Shown here: positions 17,919 through 27,005 of the stretch, piece after piece
How the letters are laid out: each line of letters opens with the position of its first letter
How positions within the stretch are numbered: position 1 is the stretch's first letter
Assembly (NCBI RefSeq): GCF_045062745.1
Contig: NZ_JBJGED010000001.1
Coordinates: forward strand, 310,001 to 374,000
Direction of reading: 5' to 3'
Source of the DNA: Paenibacillus_AA sp045062745
Lineage (GTDB): Bacteria > Bacillota > Bacilli > Paenibacillales > NBRC-103111
DNA length: 64,000 nucleotides
Position numbers and translations under genes: made by a program
The notes under the pieces: model-generated
What the model saw: only the letters and a program-made list of their open reading frames with translations
What the model was told of the DNA's origin: nothing
The model's database searches: none

Positions 17919-18662
17919 ATGAAAGCTATGATTGGCATTGTCGGAGGGATGGGCTCGCATGCAGCGGTATCGTTTTTCCAGCAATTAATCGATCGCTCCC
18001 CCGCCCGGACGGATCAGGACTATATGGAAATTCTCCTTCATAATAATGCGCGCATCCCCGATCGGACCGAAAACATCTTATACGGCGGAGAGGACCCGCT
18101 TCCGGAACTAGTAAGATCCGTCCGAATCCTCGAGAACGGCGGAGCCACAATCATCGTGCTCGCTTGCGTCACGGCGCATCATTATTACAACCGGCTGGAA
18201 GCGTCGTTGACTCAAGCGAAGCTGTTCCACATCGTGAGAGAAACGGCCGATTCGGCTTGCAGGATGTATCCTAATTTGAAACAAGTAGGCATTCTGGCTA
18301 CCGAAGGTACAATCCAAACACGGCTGTGGCAAGAAGAGTTTCATCGACGGCAGATCAGGGCGTTAGTACTCGCCGATGCCGATCAGGAGGAGTATTTTAA
18401 CAAGGTGGTGTATGGGCCAAATGGGATAAAGGCGGGTTATCGCGACGCCGTGCTGAAAAATAAGCTGCTCGCCGGCTGTCAGCAATTAATCGCGATGGGA
18501 GCGGAAGCCATCATTGGGGCGTGCTCGGAGCTCCCCTTAGTCCTTTCCAAAGAGGAAGTACCCGTACCCTATATCGACTCCATCCAAGTCACTGTTGCCC
18601 AATTAATCGATGTGTACTATAACCGTACTCATGAAAATGAGCGGACTCATCCCTCGGATTAG
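17919..18662 (+). CDS. Aspartate/glutamate racemase family protein
   Basis: 247 residues. The Rossmann-like start GIVGGMGSHAA and the two active-site cysteines are visible: C83 in ACVTAHHYY and C202 in ACSELPLVL. The first motif is normally ACNTAH; here the Asn is Val, which may alter substrate or activity. Broad-spectrum amino-acid racemases of this family interconvert L- and D-Asp/Glu-type substrates without PLP. A second possible ATG lies three codons in. It is divergent from the small receiver-like gene with a 130-nt gap to that gene's preferred start. Confidence 0.82.
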   Translation: MKAMIGIVGGMGSHAAVSFFQQLIDRSPARTDQDYMEILLHNNARIPDRTENILYGGEDPLPELVRSVRILENGGATIIVLACVTAHHYYNRLEASLTQAKLFHIVRETADSACRMYPNLKQVGILATEGTIQTRLWQEEFHRRQIRALVLADADQEEYFNKVVYGPNGIKAGYRDAVLKNKLLAGCQQLIAMGAEAIIGACSELPLVLSKEEVPVPYIDSIQVTVAQLIDVYYNRTHENERTHPSD

Positions 18663-18690
18663 ACGGAGACATGAGTCGGCTTTTTTTCGT
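18648..18690 (+). terminator. Terminator overlapping the racemase stop region
   Basis: GACTCAT near the stop codon pairs with ATGAGTC, followed by GGCTTTTTTT. Confidence 0.65.
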
Positions 18691-18703
18691 CACTGGCGGC
18701 AGC

Positions 18704-19465
18704 CTACCTGGCGTATCTACTTCGATTGTAGCGCCTCAATTTTTTGATCCTATTCTTCATACGTGGGTTGCCGAGCTTGACGAATGGCGTAACGGCCGGG
18801 TCGGTGTTGACCTCCAGCACCCAGGGCTTCCGGTCTTGGCTTACCGCAATATCAACCCCAAGCTGCCAGCATCCGGGGTACTCGGTCTGGAACTGCTGCC
18901 CGATGCTCCGGCTTAACTGGAATAAGGAGGCCAGATACGCTCTTAACCTGGATTTGTTCATGTAGGGGCGCAACAATATTGCTGCACGCATGCATTTCCC
19001 GCCTTGGCTTCGGTTCGTCACGATCCGCCTCGGGGGTGCGACCCGTCCTACGATCCCGGTGACCTCCCATTCGCGCTTCTCGTTTTTCTGGACCATAATG
19101 CGAAAATCAAACGGACGACCGCGATACCGAAGCATCCGAACCCCTTTCTGGATTAAATACGGTTTACTCCGGATCCGTCGGCGAACGGACTGGAATAAAG
19201 CTCTGAAATCCTTGAAACCCACAGCCGATGTGCCGTATCGGAGCTCATATTTCCCTTCCTTCCATTCCGCTCTCATCACCCCTCTTCCTTTGAGGCCGTC
19301 TACGGGTTTGAGATAGACCATCCGATATAAATCCAACATCTGTTTCAGCGTGCTCCCGCTAAACCGTCTTGTGGACGGTATATAGGGAATCAGCCGCTCG
19401 TTTCGCGCCAGGACCCTCGTTTTTTCGAGCTTGCTGCTGACCAACCGCTTATCGGTTCCCTTCAA
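18704..19465 (-). CDS. YheC/YheD-family ATP-grasp protein (spore coat-associated type)
   Basis: 253 residues starting at a TTG at 19465 that follows GGGAAGTGA. The ATP-grasp features typical of YheC/YheD are present: MVYLKPVDGLKGRGVMR, RPFDFRIMVQK and PWVLEVNTDPAVTP. The family is found in endospore formers, where members are coat-associated; the substrate is unknown. The length fits the short Paenibacillus form of the family. Confidence 0.82.
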   Translation of the reverse strand: MKGTDKRLVSSKLEKTRVLARNERLIPYIPSTRRFSGSTLKQMLDLYRMVYLKPVDGLKGRGVMRAEWKEGKYELRYGTSAVGFKDFRALFQSVRRRIRSKPYLIQKGVRMLRYRGRPFDFRIMVQKNEKREWEVTGIVGRVAPPRRIVTNRSQGGKCMRAAILLRPYMNKSRLRAYLASLFQLSRSIGQQFQTEYPGCWQLGVDIAVSQDRKPWVLEVNTDPAVTPFVKLGNPRMKNRIKKLRRYNRSRYAR

Positions 19466-19652
19466 GCATGATCACTTCCCTTTTTCAACATGGGATCTCC
19501 GGGATCTCCGGTGCTTGTGCCCCATTCTTTTGCGCCGGGGAAGGCGTGCTACAGTATATGAACAGACTTGGTAGACGTGCCATTCCGTCCCATTCGGCGG
19601 CGAAACCTTTCTGTATTCCTGGAAGTATAAGACATGTAGGAGGTGATCCGAG

Positions 19653-20099
19653 GTGAGAAAACTGCCGTTATGGCTCGTCTTGTTGTTTGTGGTCCTATCG
19701 GGGTGCAGCACGGGCTCCGAACCAGACAATACGAAAATTCGTTCGGTTAGTACCGAGTTAACCAACCAACAGAGTTTAGAGCATTGGAAATTAGTGATGC
19801 TGCCGAAGACCAATGGGCTGGGGGAACAGGCGTATGACATGGAGTTTCAATATACCGGAGATACTTCGGTGAAAAGTGTGACGGTTTACTATAGAATCGA
19901 CACCAAGGAGAAGTTATCGGCTCCCACCGTAAAAGCCGATTCCAAAACGGTGATTTCCAAATTAGACCCCAACGAAAAAATAACGTTATCCGAGTTGATT
20001 TTGCCGATCGACGTGCCGATTTCGGTCGAGGTAGATTGGCTGGAGGGCAATCATATAAGCCGGGGAACGGGTGTTTTCAAGATTACCGAACTTAAGTAG
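19653..20099 (+). CDS. Small putative lipoprotein of unknown function
   Basis: 148 residues from a GTG preceded by a full AGGAGGTGA ribosome site. The N-terminus MRKLPLWLVLLFVVLSGC is a lipoprotein signal with a clear lipobox (LSGC). The mature part is predicted mainly beta-strand, with no recognised domain. It is divergent from the YheC/D gene. Confidence 0.8.
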   Translation: MRKLPLWLVLLFVVLSGCSTGSEPDNTKIRSVSTELTNQQSLEHWKLVMLPKTNGLGEQAYDMEFQYTGDTSVKSVTVYYRIDTKEKLSAPTVKADSKTVISKLDPNEKITLSELILPIDVPISVEVDWLEGNHISRGTGVFKITELK

Positions 20100-20110
20100 G
20101 AGGGGACATC

Positions 20111-20137
20111 CAGGCTATCGAAATTTCTTCGGTAGCC
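20111..20137 (+). terminator. Hairpin after the small lipoprotein gene
   Basis: AGGCTA and TAGCCT, extended by partial inner pairing, form a stem; the following T-run is weak. Confidence 0.45.
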
Positions 20138-20163
20138 TGTCAGTTTCGTCCTTCACATGCATT

Positions 20164-20644
20164 CTAAAGCTTCAGCTCCATACGCCTTATCTTCTCTTTC
20201 ATTCCGATTGACTCATAAAGTCGGACAGCTTCTTGGTTACTTGCAAACACATCTAATTCAACGGCATCTACATTCATTTTCTTGGCGTAATCAAGGATAT
20301 ACTGAAACATCTGGCGACCAATGCCTTTTTTTCTAAACTCTTCTCGGACACATAAGTCGTTTATATAAATCATTGTTCTTTGTCTAAATATTGTCCTGGC
20401 GCCAGTTCTCTCCGTATTCAGAATAGCGTAAGCGATTATTTCATCTGTCTGGGGGATTACACCTACAACTACTCTGGATTTTTCAGCTTCAAAGAAGGCT
20501 TTTACCGTTTGTTCATTATAGAGGTGCGCACTTACAAACTGTTCGGGCCTCAATTCAGCATGAAAATCGTCCAATTGCCTTTTGGATAATGTCAAGAATA
20601 TCCGAATCATTCGCATCGCGTATTTTGATTTCCAGAAAAAGCAC
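20164..20644 (-). pseudogene. GNAT acetyltransferase with an apparent frameshift near the N-terminus
   Basis: The intact part (from RQLDDFHAELRPEQ) holds a clear GNAT core with YINDLCVREEFRKKGIGRQM as the acetyl-CoA loop and a C-terminal EAVRLYESIGM. The expected beta-1/alpha-1 segment is in another frame: codons from 20635 downward read LEIKIRDANDSDILDII, then lose phase at 20578-20586 (a CC-AAAA run) and stop at TGA. Removing one base there joins it to KRQLDDFHAEL. The likely start is CTG at 20635, 8 nt after AAAGGAG, or GTG at 20644, so the start may also be degraded. A sequencing error would give the same picture. Confidence 0.65.
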
Positions 20645-20650
20645 TCCTTT

Positions 20651-22092
20651 CTAAACAAGAACGCCCAAAACCTTATACTCCTTAAACGTCATAGAGACAT
20701 TCATATGGAAATGAAGATCAAGGCCTCCGTCGTTGAATTGGATTGTATAATTTACACAATACGGCGTTTCAATATATAACAGGGTCAACTTCAACGTCGA
20801 AGTATCGATCCATGAAACGTATGTGACCGCTTCTTGTAAGTGGTTCGCCAAATCTTTCACAAACACGTCTCGAATATGGATCGGAGCACGAAAGTCAAAA
20901 ACGAGAACACGCTGCTCGCGGTCATCGTACAAAAGATGGATCTCCAACTGTTGCCCGGATTGAACGAAACCAAGTCTGCGCAGTTTCTCCGGATTATCTC
21001 CCAGCGTGTACCAGAGACCATCGATACTCGGTATATGGTCAGGGATCGGTTGGGGTGCAGGGACTGGATACACCATTCCGGCAAGACGCCGACGAAGATC
21101 CACACTCTCAGCGTTAAGCGGGAGAACAGTGCGGCTTGCATTTAACTCGTCGATGATATCCTCGTAGATCAGATCGAGCAAGGTCTGACTCTGCCTCTTG
21201 CTCAGCGCCGCCGTGGCCGCGATCACGAGACGTTGGTCCGGCGCCACAAAGCAAAGCTGGCCAAATGCACCTCCTCCCCTGAAGCAACCCCTGCGCCCTA
21301 AATGAAATTGGTATCCGTAGCCCTGGGCAGAATCGATCTCGGTTGCTCCAAGGCGATTATCGCTTTGTTCCCGGGTAGCCATGGCCACGTAAGCCTCGGA
21401 TACAACGGTCTTGCCATCCACCTTGCCCTTGTCCAGTAGCATTTGACCAAACTTGGCCACTTGCCCGGTGGTCAAACTGAGTCCCATGCCGCCAGCGGCA
21501 ATGCCCATGGGACATGTTTCCCATATCGGCCGCTCAATGCCCAGTGGCTCGAACAATCGGGGCATCAGGAAGTCCATCAAATGTTGATCGGTCGCTTTCT
21601 GAAGAATGGCCGACAACATATAAGTGGCGGGCGTATTATACGAATAATGACTCCCCGGCTCGCATTCCACTCCTAACGACAAGAAGGACCGGACCCAGTC
21701 CTTTTCTCCCGTTACAGCACTGTAAATATTGGTGCGATGCCCCGTATTCATCGACAAAAGATGGTGGATGGTCATCCTCGCCAAGTTGTTCGAAACCGAC
21801 TTAGGACACTGTTCTGGAAAAAAAGAAATAACCGGATCATCCATTGAAGGTATCCTTGATCTGCCGCTATGCCAACCGCAATCGAAATGACGCTCTTGCT
21901 AAGCGAATATAGCATATGCGGGCAATCCGGCCGATAAGGGGCACGCCACATGCTCGCCGTTACCTTACCGTCTTGAAGCAGCATAAAGCTGTTCACCTGT
22001 AAATCATTCTGTTCGATTCTATGAAAAAAGCGGGACAGCGCCTTGGAAGAAAGGCCATGATGTTCGGGGTAATCGATTGTTAACTCACCCAT
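20651..22092 (-). pseudogene. Serine beta-lactamase-like hydrolase interrupted by a frameshift
   Basis: Two overlapping frames make one protein of about 480 residues. The upstream frame (22092 to about 21845) has the start and the catalytic SLSK (S-x-x-K) motif and ends GIAADQGYL. The downstream frame (from about 21848) continues SMDDPVISFFPEQ with HHLLSMNTGH and a HYSYNT segment typical of class C-like esterases. One missing T around 21841-21852 (CTTCA where CTTTCA would restore phase) breaks it. As written the catalytic serine is separated from the rest. It precedes the frameshifted GNAT on the same strand. Confidence 0.75.
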
Positions 22093-22121
22093 CTTATACC
22101 TCCAAATCGGGATCGCGAAAG

Positions 22122-22907
22122 CTACGATGCTTTTGCTTGAATCATATAGTAAAACCCGGTGGTTTTGATTCCTTTTTCACTAGCATGCTTTTCGAATTGG
22201 GCAGCGATTCCCGAATAACAGGTTGCTCTAGCAAACTCTGAAAATCGATCGCTCTGACCGAAACACACCATCGCCAAAATATCCTGGGGGGTTGGAATCC
22301 ATACGGTTTCTTTTAACATCCACAATTGAATGTCTGTGAACCCGCTAGTTTCCAATCTCTCCTGAATTTTATCCAGAATTGGGGTCCCTACGGTAGGCGG
22401 ACCGAATAGCCCTGGAAAGTAAAATCCCATTTCCCCGCCTTCCCCATTGCCGTCGCCTGGATGAAATAATAGAACGTCTCCGCCGGGGCGAACGATCCGG
22501 TTCCCTTCTCGATACCAGCTTGTTGGGCCCTTCTTGGTGTAGGCGATATCGAAATAATTGTCCGGAAAAGGAAGCCCGTCTTGAGTTCGCCCCACTACAT
22601 ACCGGACATTCGGTTGGCGATTTTGGTTTGCGGTAAGAATAAACCCCTCCGTCATGTCATATCCCACCACTTCTTCGGCAAAGGTGGCCCACCGATCGGC
22701 ATACTCTCCGTGACCGCATCCGACATCCAGAACCTTCCCCCGTACGATAGAGGAAAGTTTTTCCGTTAAAATATCTTCGGCCGCAATCCCCTCGCAAATA
22801 CCGTTCCAAGGATACACGTACTTGCCCGTATTAGCTGCCAACTGGTTGCACCAAGCTAAGGACTGTGCGCTTAAGTAATCCGGATGCTGCGTCAGATCAG
22901 GAAACAT
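22122..22907 (-). CDS. Class I SAM-dependent methyltransferase
   Basis: 262 residues from the ATG at 22907, which has AAGGG 11 nt upstream; the longer open frame overlaps the upstream terminator and is not supported. Motif I is VLDVGCGHGEYA, followed by VVGYDMTE and LPFPDNYFDIAYTKKGPTSW (motif II region). The substrate is unknown. It is co-oriented with the serine hydrolase, with about 30 nt between them. Confidence 0.8.
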   Translation of the reverse strand: MFPDLTQHPDYLSAQSLAWCNQLAANTGKYVYPWNGICEGIAAEDILTEKLSSIVRGKVLDVGCGHGEYADRWATFAEEVVGYDMTEGFILTANQNRQPNVRYVVGRTQDGLPFPDNYFDIAYTKKGPTSWYREGNRIVRPGGDVLLFHPGDGNGEGGEMGFYFPGLFGPPTVGTPILDKIQERLETSGFTDIQLWMLKETVWIPTPQDILAMVCFGQSDRFSEFARATCYSGIAAQFEKHASEKGIKTTGFYYMIQAKAS

Positions 22908-22997
22908 CGAATTTACCATCCCTTCGCCATGAGATTGCCGATCCTCACTGATTAACATACAGAATATTTTTCCAACTGTATAGACGCATTGAAAACG

Positions 22998-23036
22998 AAC
23001 AACCCTCGCCGTCCCATGGGATAGCGAAGGTTGTTT
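22998..23036 (-). terminator. Intrinsic terminator after the SLH protein gene
   Basis: AACAACC and GGTTGTT, with inner TCCC/GGGA pairing, form a long hairpin directly after the stop at 23042. Confidence 0.75.
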
Positions 23037-23041
23037 GTAAG

Positions 23042-26000
23042 TTATGGATTGATAAATCCCAAAGCCTGCAGCATACGCTTCAACATGACCGCACTTTGGG
23101 CACGGGATGCATGTTCCCGGGGGCCGAACTTCGTATCGGTTATCCCTTGAATGATAGAAGTTTGAGTCAACTGTTCTACCGCTGCGGCAGCCCAATTCGC
23201 GATGTCCGCTTCGTCGGCGAATATTGTCCTCGGTGATGCATGCGCAACCAGCGAATATCCGGCGTATTTCATCGCCCTGGCGATCATCACGGCCATCTGT
23301 TCGCGGGTAATGTGCTCCAACGGTCGGAACGTCCCATCTTCAAACCCGTCAATCAATCCAGCTTGATGCGCGGCTCTTACCGCTCCTGCATACCAAGTTC
23401 CTGCTGCATCATCCCGGAACGGGATGGGGTCATCTTCTTCGGTAAGACCAAGGGCACGCACAAGCAGGGTGGCAAATTCGGCGCGTGTGATGTTATCGTC
23501 CGGCCAAAACCCGTCTTGCGTTCTTCCTTCTACAAGGAGCTTGTTCGCCATCAAGACTATGTCTGCCTGCGCCCAATGCCCACTCAAATCTGCAAACGAT
23601 CGATCCAATTGGATGATCGTATATACGCCATCGTAAGGCGAACGAATCGTTACCTTCGGCGATGGATCGCTAGAGAACACGGATGGTGCAAAATGCAAAC
23701 GCTCGCTCTCATCCACCCGCACGGCCGTCGCCTTGTCCGAATCGGCCGGGTTAGGCAGTTTCACGGTCCGGGTTGCGGAATTGCCGCCCCAATCTATTAT
23801 GCGCTCGCCGGTTGTATGAAGCGAGTAAACAACCGGATTCGCGAGGAGCGGTGTTCCCCCTCTCTTAATGATTGCATCATTCACAGCTGCGCTGTCGGAA
23901 TCCGATCCCAACGCAATCGTGGCGGTAAGGGCCGCATCCTCCGGGACGTCCTTAAGGACGCTAAGCGGGATTCGAATGCCGTTCCCGTTTACGAACAGCT
24001 CCGCCCAGGCATCCGGCTGTCGTTTCCATGCATTCAGCAACAGTGCTGCAGGAAGATCGGCCGTGACCGCTTGACCGATGTCTTGGGCTTCGATCAGGAT
24101 GCTATCCGGCTTGGACCTAAATGCTTCGGCCAATTGCTCCGAAGTCAGTCGAACCCGGGTCACGCGTTGTCCGTTTGTCGTCTCGTACGACGCATTGACC
24201 AGCTTGATTACGCCGTTGATTTTGATCTTGACTTGGTCGATGTTGGAAGTACCCGGACTGCTCGGGTTTTCAGCAGTTTCGGAATTCCCTGTTTCTCCAG
24301 AGCTCTCGGAGATAACCTTGACGACCCGAATCACGTCGTCGGCCCACACGCCGGCCGGATTTTGAACCTTGTAGCGCAGCGTATAGTCGCCTGGCGTGTG
24401 GGTATAGACCGAGCCGGTTACCGTAATTGAGGCGGTCAGGTCTCCGTAATTGTCGTCCTGCGCTGTCGCGCCGGGGTCTGTGAAGGCACTGCCGACAGGA
24501 ACGATGAGCGGATTGGCTCCGATTAGGGAAATGACAGGCTTAGGGATCGACGCTTTCGTCAGAGTGAAAGTGACGGCTGCACTCGCAATGCGCGGTGATT
24601 CGTTGCCGGTGGCATCGGTCGCAGTAATGACGTAACGGTACACGCCGGGAGGCAGATCGCCCAGATCGGCGGCGGACAAGGAACCGTCAGCGCCACTGGC
24701 CCCGAGCGCAATCGCTGTAGAAGACAGTTCGCCCGCCTCGATCGTACTGTTGGCATTGGTGTCGTTCCAGGCGTACGCGCGTACGTTCGCTCCGGGTTCG
24801 TCGACGGCGCCCGCCGATCCAATTAATTGATCTGGCGTGCCGGTGTAGTTGTCAATGGCTGAAAACTTCGTTGCATCCACAGTGGGAGCACTGGTGTCCG
24901 GTGCCGGCTCGTCTTCCAGAATCGTGACGGCCGAGCTTGCCTGTGCCCCTAACGTCACTCCATTCGTAGGTGAGGAGAGCGTCACGGTGAAGGCTCTGTC
25001 ACCGGAGTAGACCGCATTGTTTACGGTCGGGATATCAAAGGTTTTGAAGCTCACTCCCGCCGGAAATGAAATCGTAGTCGTGACAGCTGTATAGTCGGTA
25101 CCTGAAACAGCGGTTCCGTCCGTCGTCGTCAGTCGAACGGTCGTCGGGCCATAAGAGTCGCTTCGTACGATCTTGACTCGAGCAGACGCAGGTACAGCAT
25201 TCTCGGGAACGGAATAGGAAGATGCATCAAACGCGATCGTTCCTTCGGACTTGCTGTTCATGATATCGATGTGGGTACTCCTGCCGAATACCAAATCCGA
25301 AATCCCGTCTCCATTGAAATCTCCGGCCTTGATCGGATTGGCCCCAGCCGGCGAATATTGGAGATCCGGTTGTTGGAAGGTGCCGTCGGCGTTGCCAAGA
25401 AAGATGGAGTAGTACCCCACCGATTGATTCATGACGACCAGATCGGATTCTCCATCGCCGTTAAAGTCGCCGGCCGAGATGTAAAGCGGGTACGTCGGGG
25501 ATACCGTTGAGCCGGTTAGATATGGAACCGGAGCTCGAAACGAGCCGTCGCCGTTGCCGATCAGTACCATCGCTCCGTGATCTCCGTTCGCATCGACTGC
25601 GAGGTCTGTCACCGCGTCATGATTCCAATCTCCTGCGACGATTATAAAGGGCGAATTTCCCGCGGGATAATCTTGTCTACCGAAAACGCCGTGACCGTTT
25701 CCAAGCAAGACGCTGATCGAATGGGAGCCGTCATTGGTGCAGATCAAATCGATGTGCCCGTCTCTGTTGAAGTCACCCGAGACGATTTTGCGCGGAGCAG
25801 ATCCCACGTTATGAGTTACTCTCGCCCCGAAGGTTCCGTCGCCATTTCCATACAGAATGGAGATTTGCCCGGCCGAGTCGTTCGTTACGGCAAGATCCAA
25901 GTTTCCATCCTCGTTCAGGTCGGCGGTGACCACATCCAACGATCCGGGGCCGGACAGAAAGGAGACGGCTGCCTGATAAGTACCATCCGCATTCCCGAGC

Positions 26001-26383
26001 AGGATCGAAACATCGGAACCATTATAATTGCCGACGGCAATATCGTTAATACCGTCACGGTTGAAGTCTCCTACGGTTGCCGACCTTGGATTGCTTCCAA
26101 CGCCAAGGAGTTGAGGGGCCATGAAGGTGCCGTCGCCGTTCCCTCGCAAAATCGCGACCCGATTGTTCGTGTTCTCCAATGCGATCATATCCAGATTTCC
26201 ATCACCGTCGATATCGGAGAACTCCATATCATAAATACTTCCTGCTCCAATGCTATAAACGGTAGAAGTACTCTGATAGTGCGGCGGGTCGGCCGCAAAC
26301 GAATGAAGCGGGGCGACCGCTAACAGTGCTGCAAGCATGACTGGAGCAAGCTTGATCAGTTTGATACTGAACTTCAAATTCAC
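23042..26383 (-). CDS. Surface protein with FG-GAP repeats, Calx-beta domain and three SLH domains
   Basis: 1113 residues from a GTG at 26383 preceded by AGAGGAGGG. The signal peptide ends HSFAADPP. Seven FG-GAP/VCBS-type repeats (residues about 34-373; D-x-D-G-D, GDFNRDG, LGNADGTF) suggest a calcium-binding propeller. A Calx-beta domain lies at about 378-491 and an HYR/DUF5011-like domain at about 614-686. Three SLH motifs at about 924-1113 (DLSGHWAQADI, ITREQMAVMIARAM, ASRAQSAVMLKRML) should tether it to pyruvylated cell-wall polymer. It has the build of an adhesin or surface scaffold; no catalytic domain is evident. Confidence 0.88.
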   Translation of the reverse strand: MNLKFSIKLIKLAPVMLAALLAVAPLHSFAADPPHYQSTSTVYSIGAGSIYDMEFSDIDGDGNLDMIALENTNNRVAILRGNGDGTFMAPQLLGVGSNPRSATVGDFNRDGINDIAVGNYNGSDVSILLGNADGTYQAAVSFLSGPGSLDVVTADLNEDGNLDLAVTNDSAGQISILYGNGDGTFGARVTHNVGSAPRKIVSGDFNRDGHIDLICTNDGSHSISVLLGNGHGVFGRQDYPAGNSPFIIVAGDWNHDAVTDLAVDANGDHGAMVLIGNGDGSFRAPVPYLTGSTVSPTYPLYISAGDFNGDGESDLVVMNQSVGYYSIFLGNADGTFQQPDLQYSPAGANPIKAGDFNGDGISDLVFGRSTHIDIMNSKSEGTIAFDASSYSVPENAVPASARVKIVRSDSYGPTTVRLTTTDGTAVSGTDYTAVTTTISFPAGVSFKTFDIPTVNNAVYSGDRAFTVTLSSPTNGVTLGAQASSAVTILEDEPAPDTSAPTVDATKFSAIDNYTGTPDQLIGSAGAVDEPGANVRAYAWNDTNANSTIEAGELSSTAIALGASGADGSLSAADLGDLPPGVYRYVITATDATGNESPRIASAAVTFTLTKASIPKPVISLIGANPLIVPVGSAFTDPGATAQDDNYGDLTASITVTGSVYTHTPGDYTLRYKVQNPAGVWADDVIRVVKVISESSGETGNSETAENPSSPGTSNIDQVKIKINGVIKLVNASYETTNGQRVTRVRLTSEQLAEAFRSKPDSILIEAQDIGQAVTADLPAALLLNAWKRQPDAWAELFVNGNGIRIPLSVLKDVPEDAALTATIALGSDSDSAAVNDAIIKRGGTPLLANPVVYSLHTTGERIIDWGGNSATRTVKLPNPADSDKATAVRVDESERLHFAPSVFSSDPSPKVTIRSPYDGVYTIIQLDRSFADLSGHWAQADIVLMANKLLVEGRTQDGFWPDDNITRAEFATLLVRALGLTEEDDPIPFRDDAAGTWYAGAVRAAHQAGLIDGFEDGTFRPLEHITREQMAVMIARAMKYAGYSLVAHASPRTIFADEADIANWAAAAVEQLTQTSIIQGITDTKFGPREHASRAQSAVMLKRMLQALGFINP

Positions 26384-26452
26384 AGTTATAAATTCCCTCC
26401 TCTGAAAAGGCGTAATTGAGATGACAGCTCTGAAAGTAATGCCCATTTTATC

Positions 26453-27005
26453 CCAGCATTTAATTATTGTTTTCGCCTTTGCGTATCGTCAATGATTCCA
26501 TGGTCCCATTGCAACTAGGGAAATCGTCGCAAATACCTCCGATTGCCGGTACGCGATAAGCTTCTATCGAAGCATTTTCGGGGTAGTGGGTTCGTCCTTG
26601 GCGTTGGCGTTCAGTTGGACGGGCGGTGAGGGCATGGGGATGGGTTCGCGACCGCTATTGAAATCGTAGTGAAGGGCTACGTGATTCCGCTATTCTCCCA
26701 AAAACTAGAGAAATGAACCCATTGCGGGAACGAGGTTCCTTTATTTAGGGGCAAATTGGGCTAGAGCCGTGCTTTGGAAAGGAATAGCGGAATGTCGTTC
26801 TCGTTTCTTTACGAATAAATGCCATTCAGCCCAAATTGCGGAACGACGTTCTTATTCATTCGCTATTTCCCTTTTTCGCCTCTGTTCTTAGCTCAGGGCC
26901 TGCCAGGTTCGCCAAAGCCACCCGAAAATTATTAATTCTAGTACGCGCAAAAAACAGGACCCTGATCGCTCGATCCGATCAAGGTCCTGCATATGCTCGG
27001 CTCCC
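26453..27005. repeat. Gene-free region with degenerate 51-bp-period repeats
   Basis: No gene is supported. Between about 26720 and 26890, minus-strand units beginning TTCCGCAATTT and TTCCGCTATTC recur exactly 51 bp apart, with a third about 62 bp further. A perfect 12-bp inverted repeat (GCAAATTGGGCT at 26751-26762, AGCCCAAATTGC at 26828-26839) is embedded. The first 200 bp show nothing recognisable. Confidence 0.5.
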
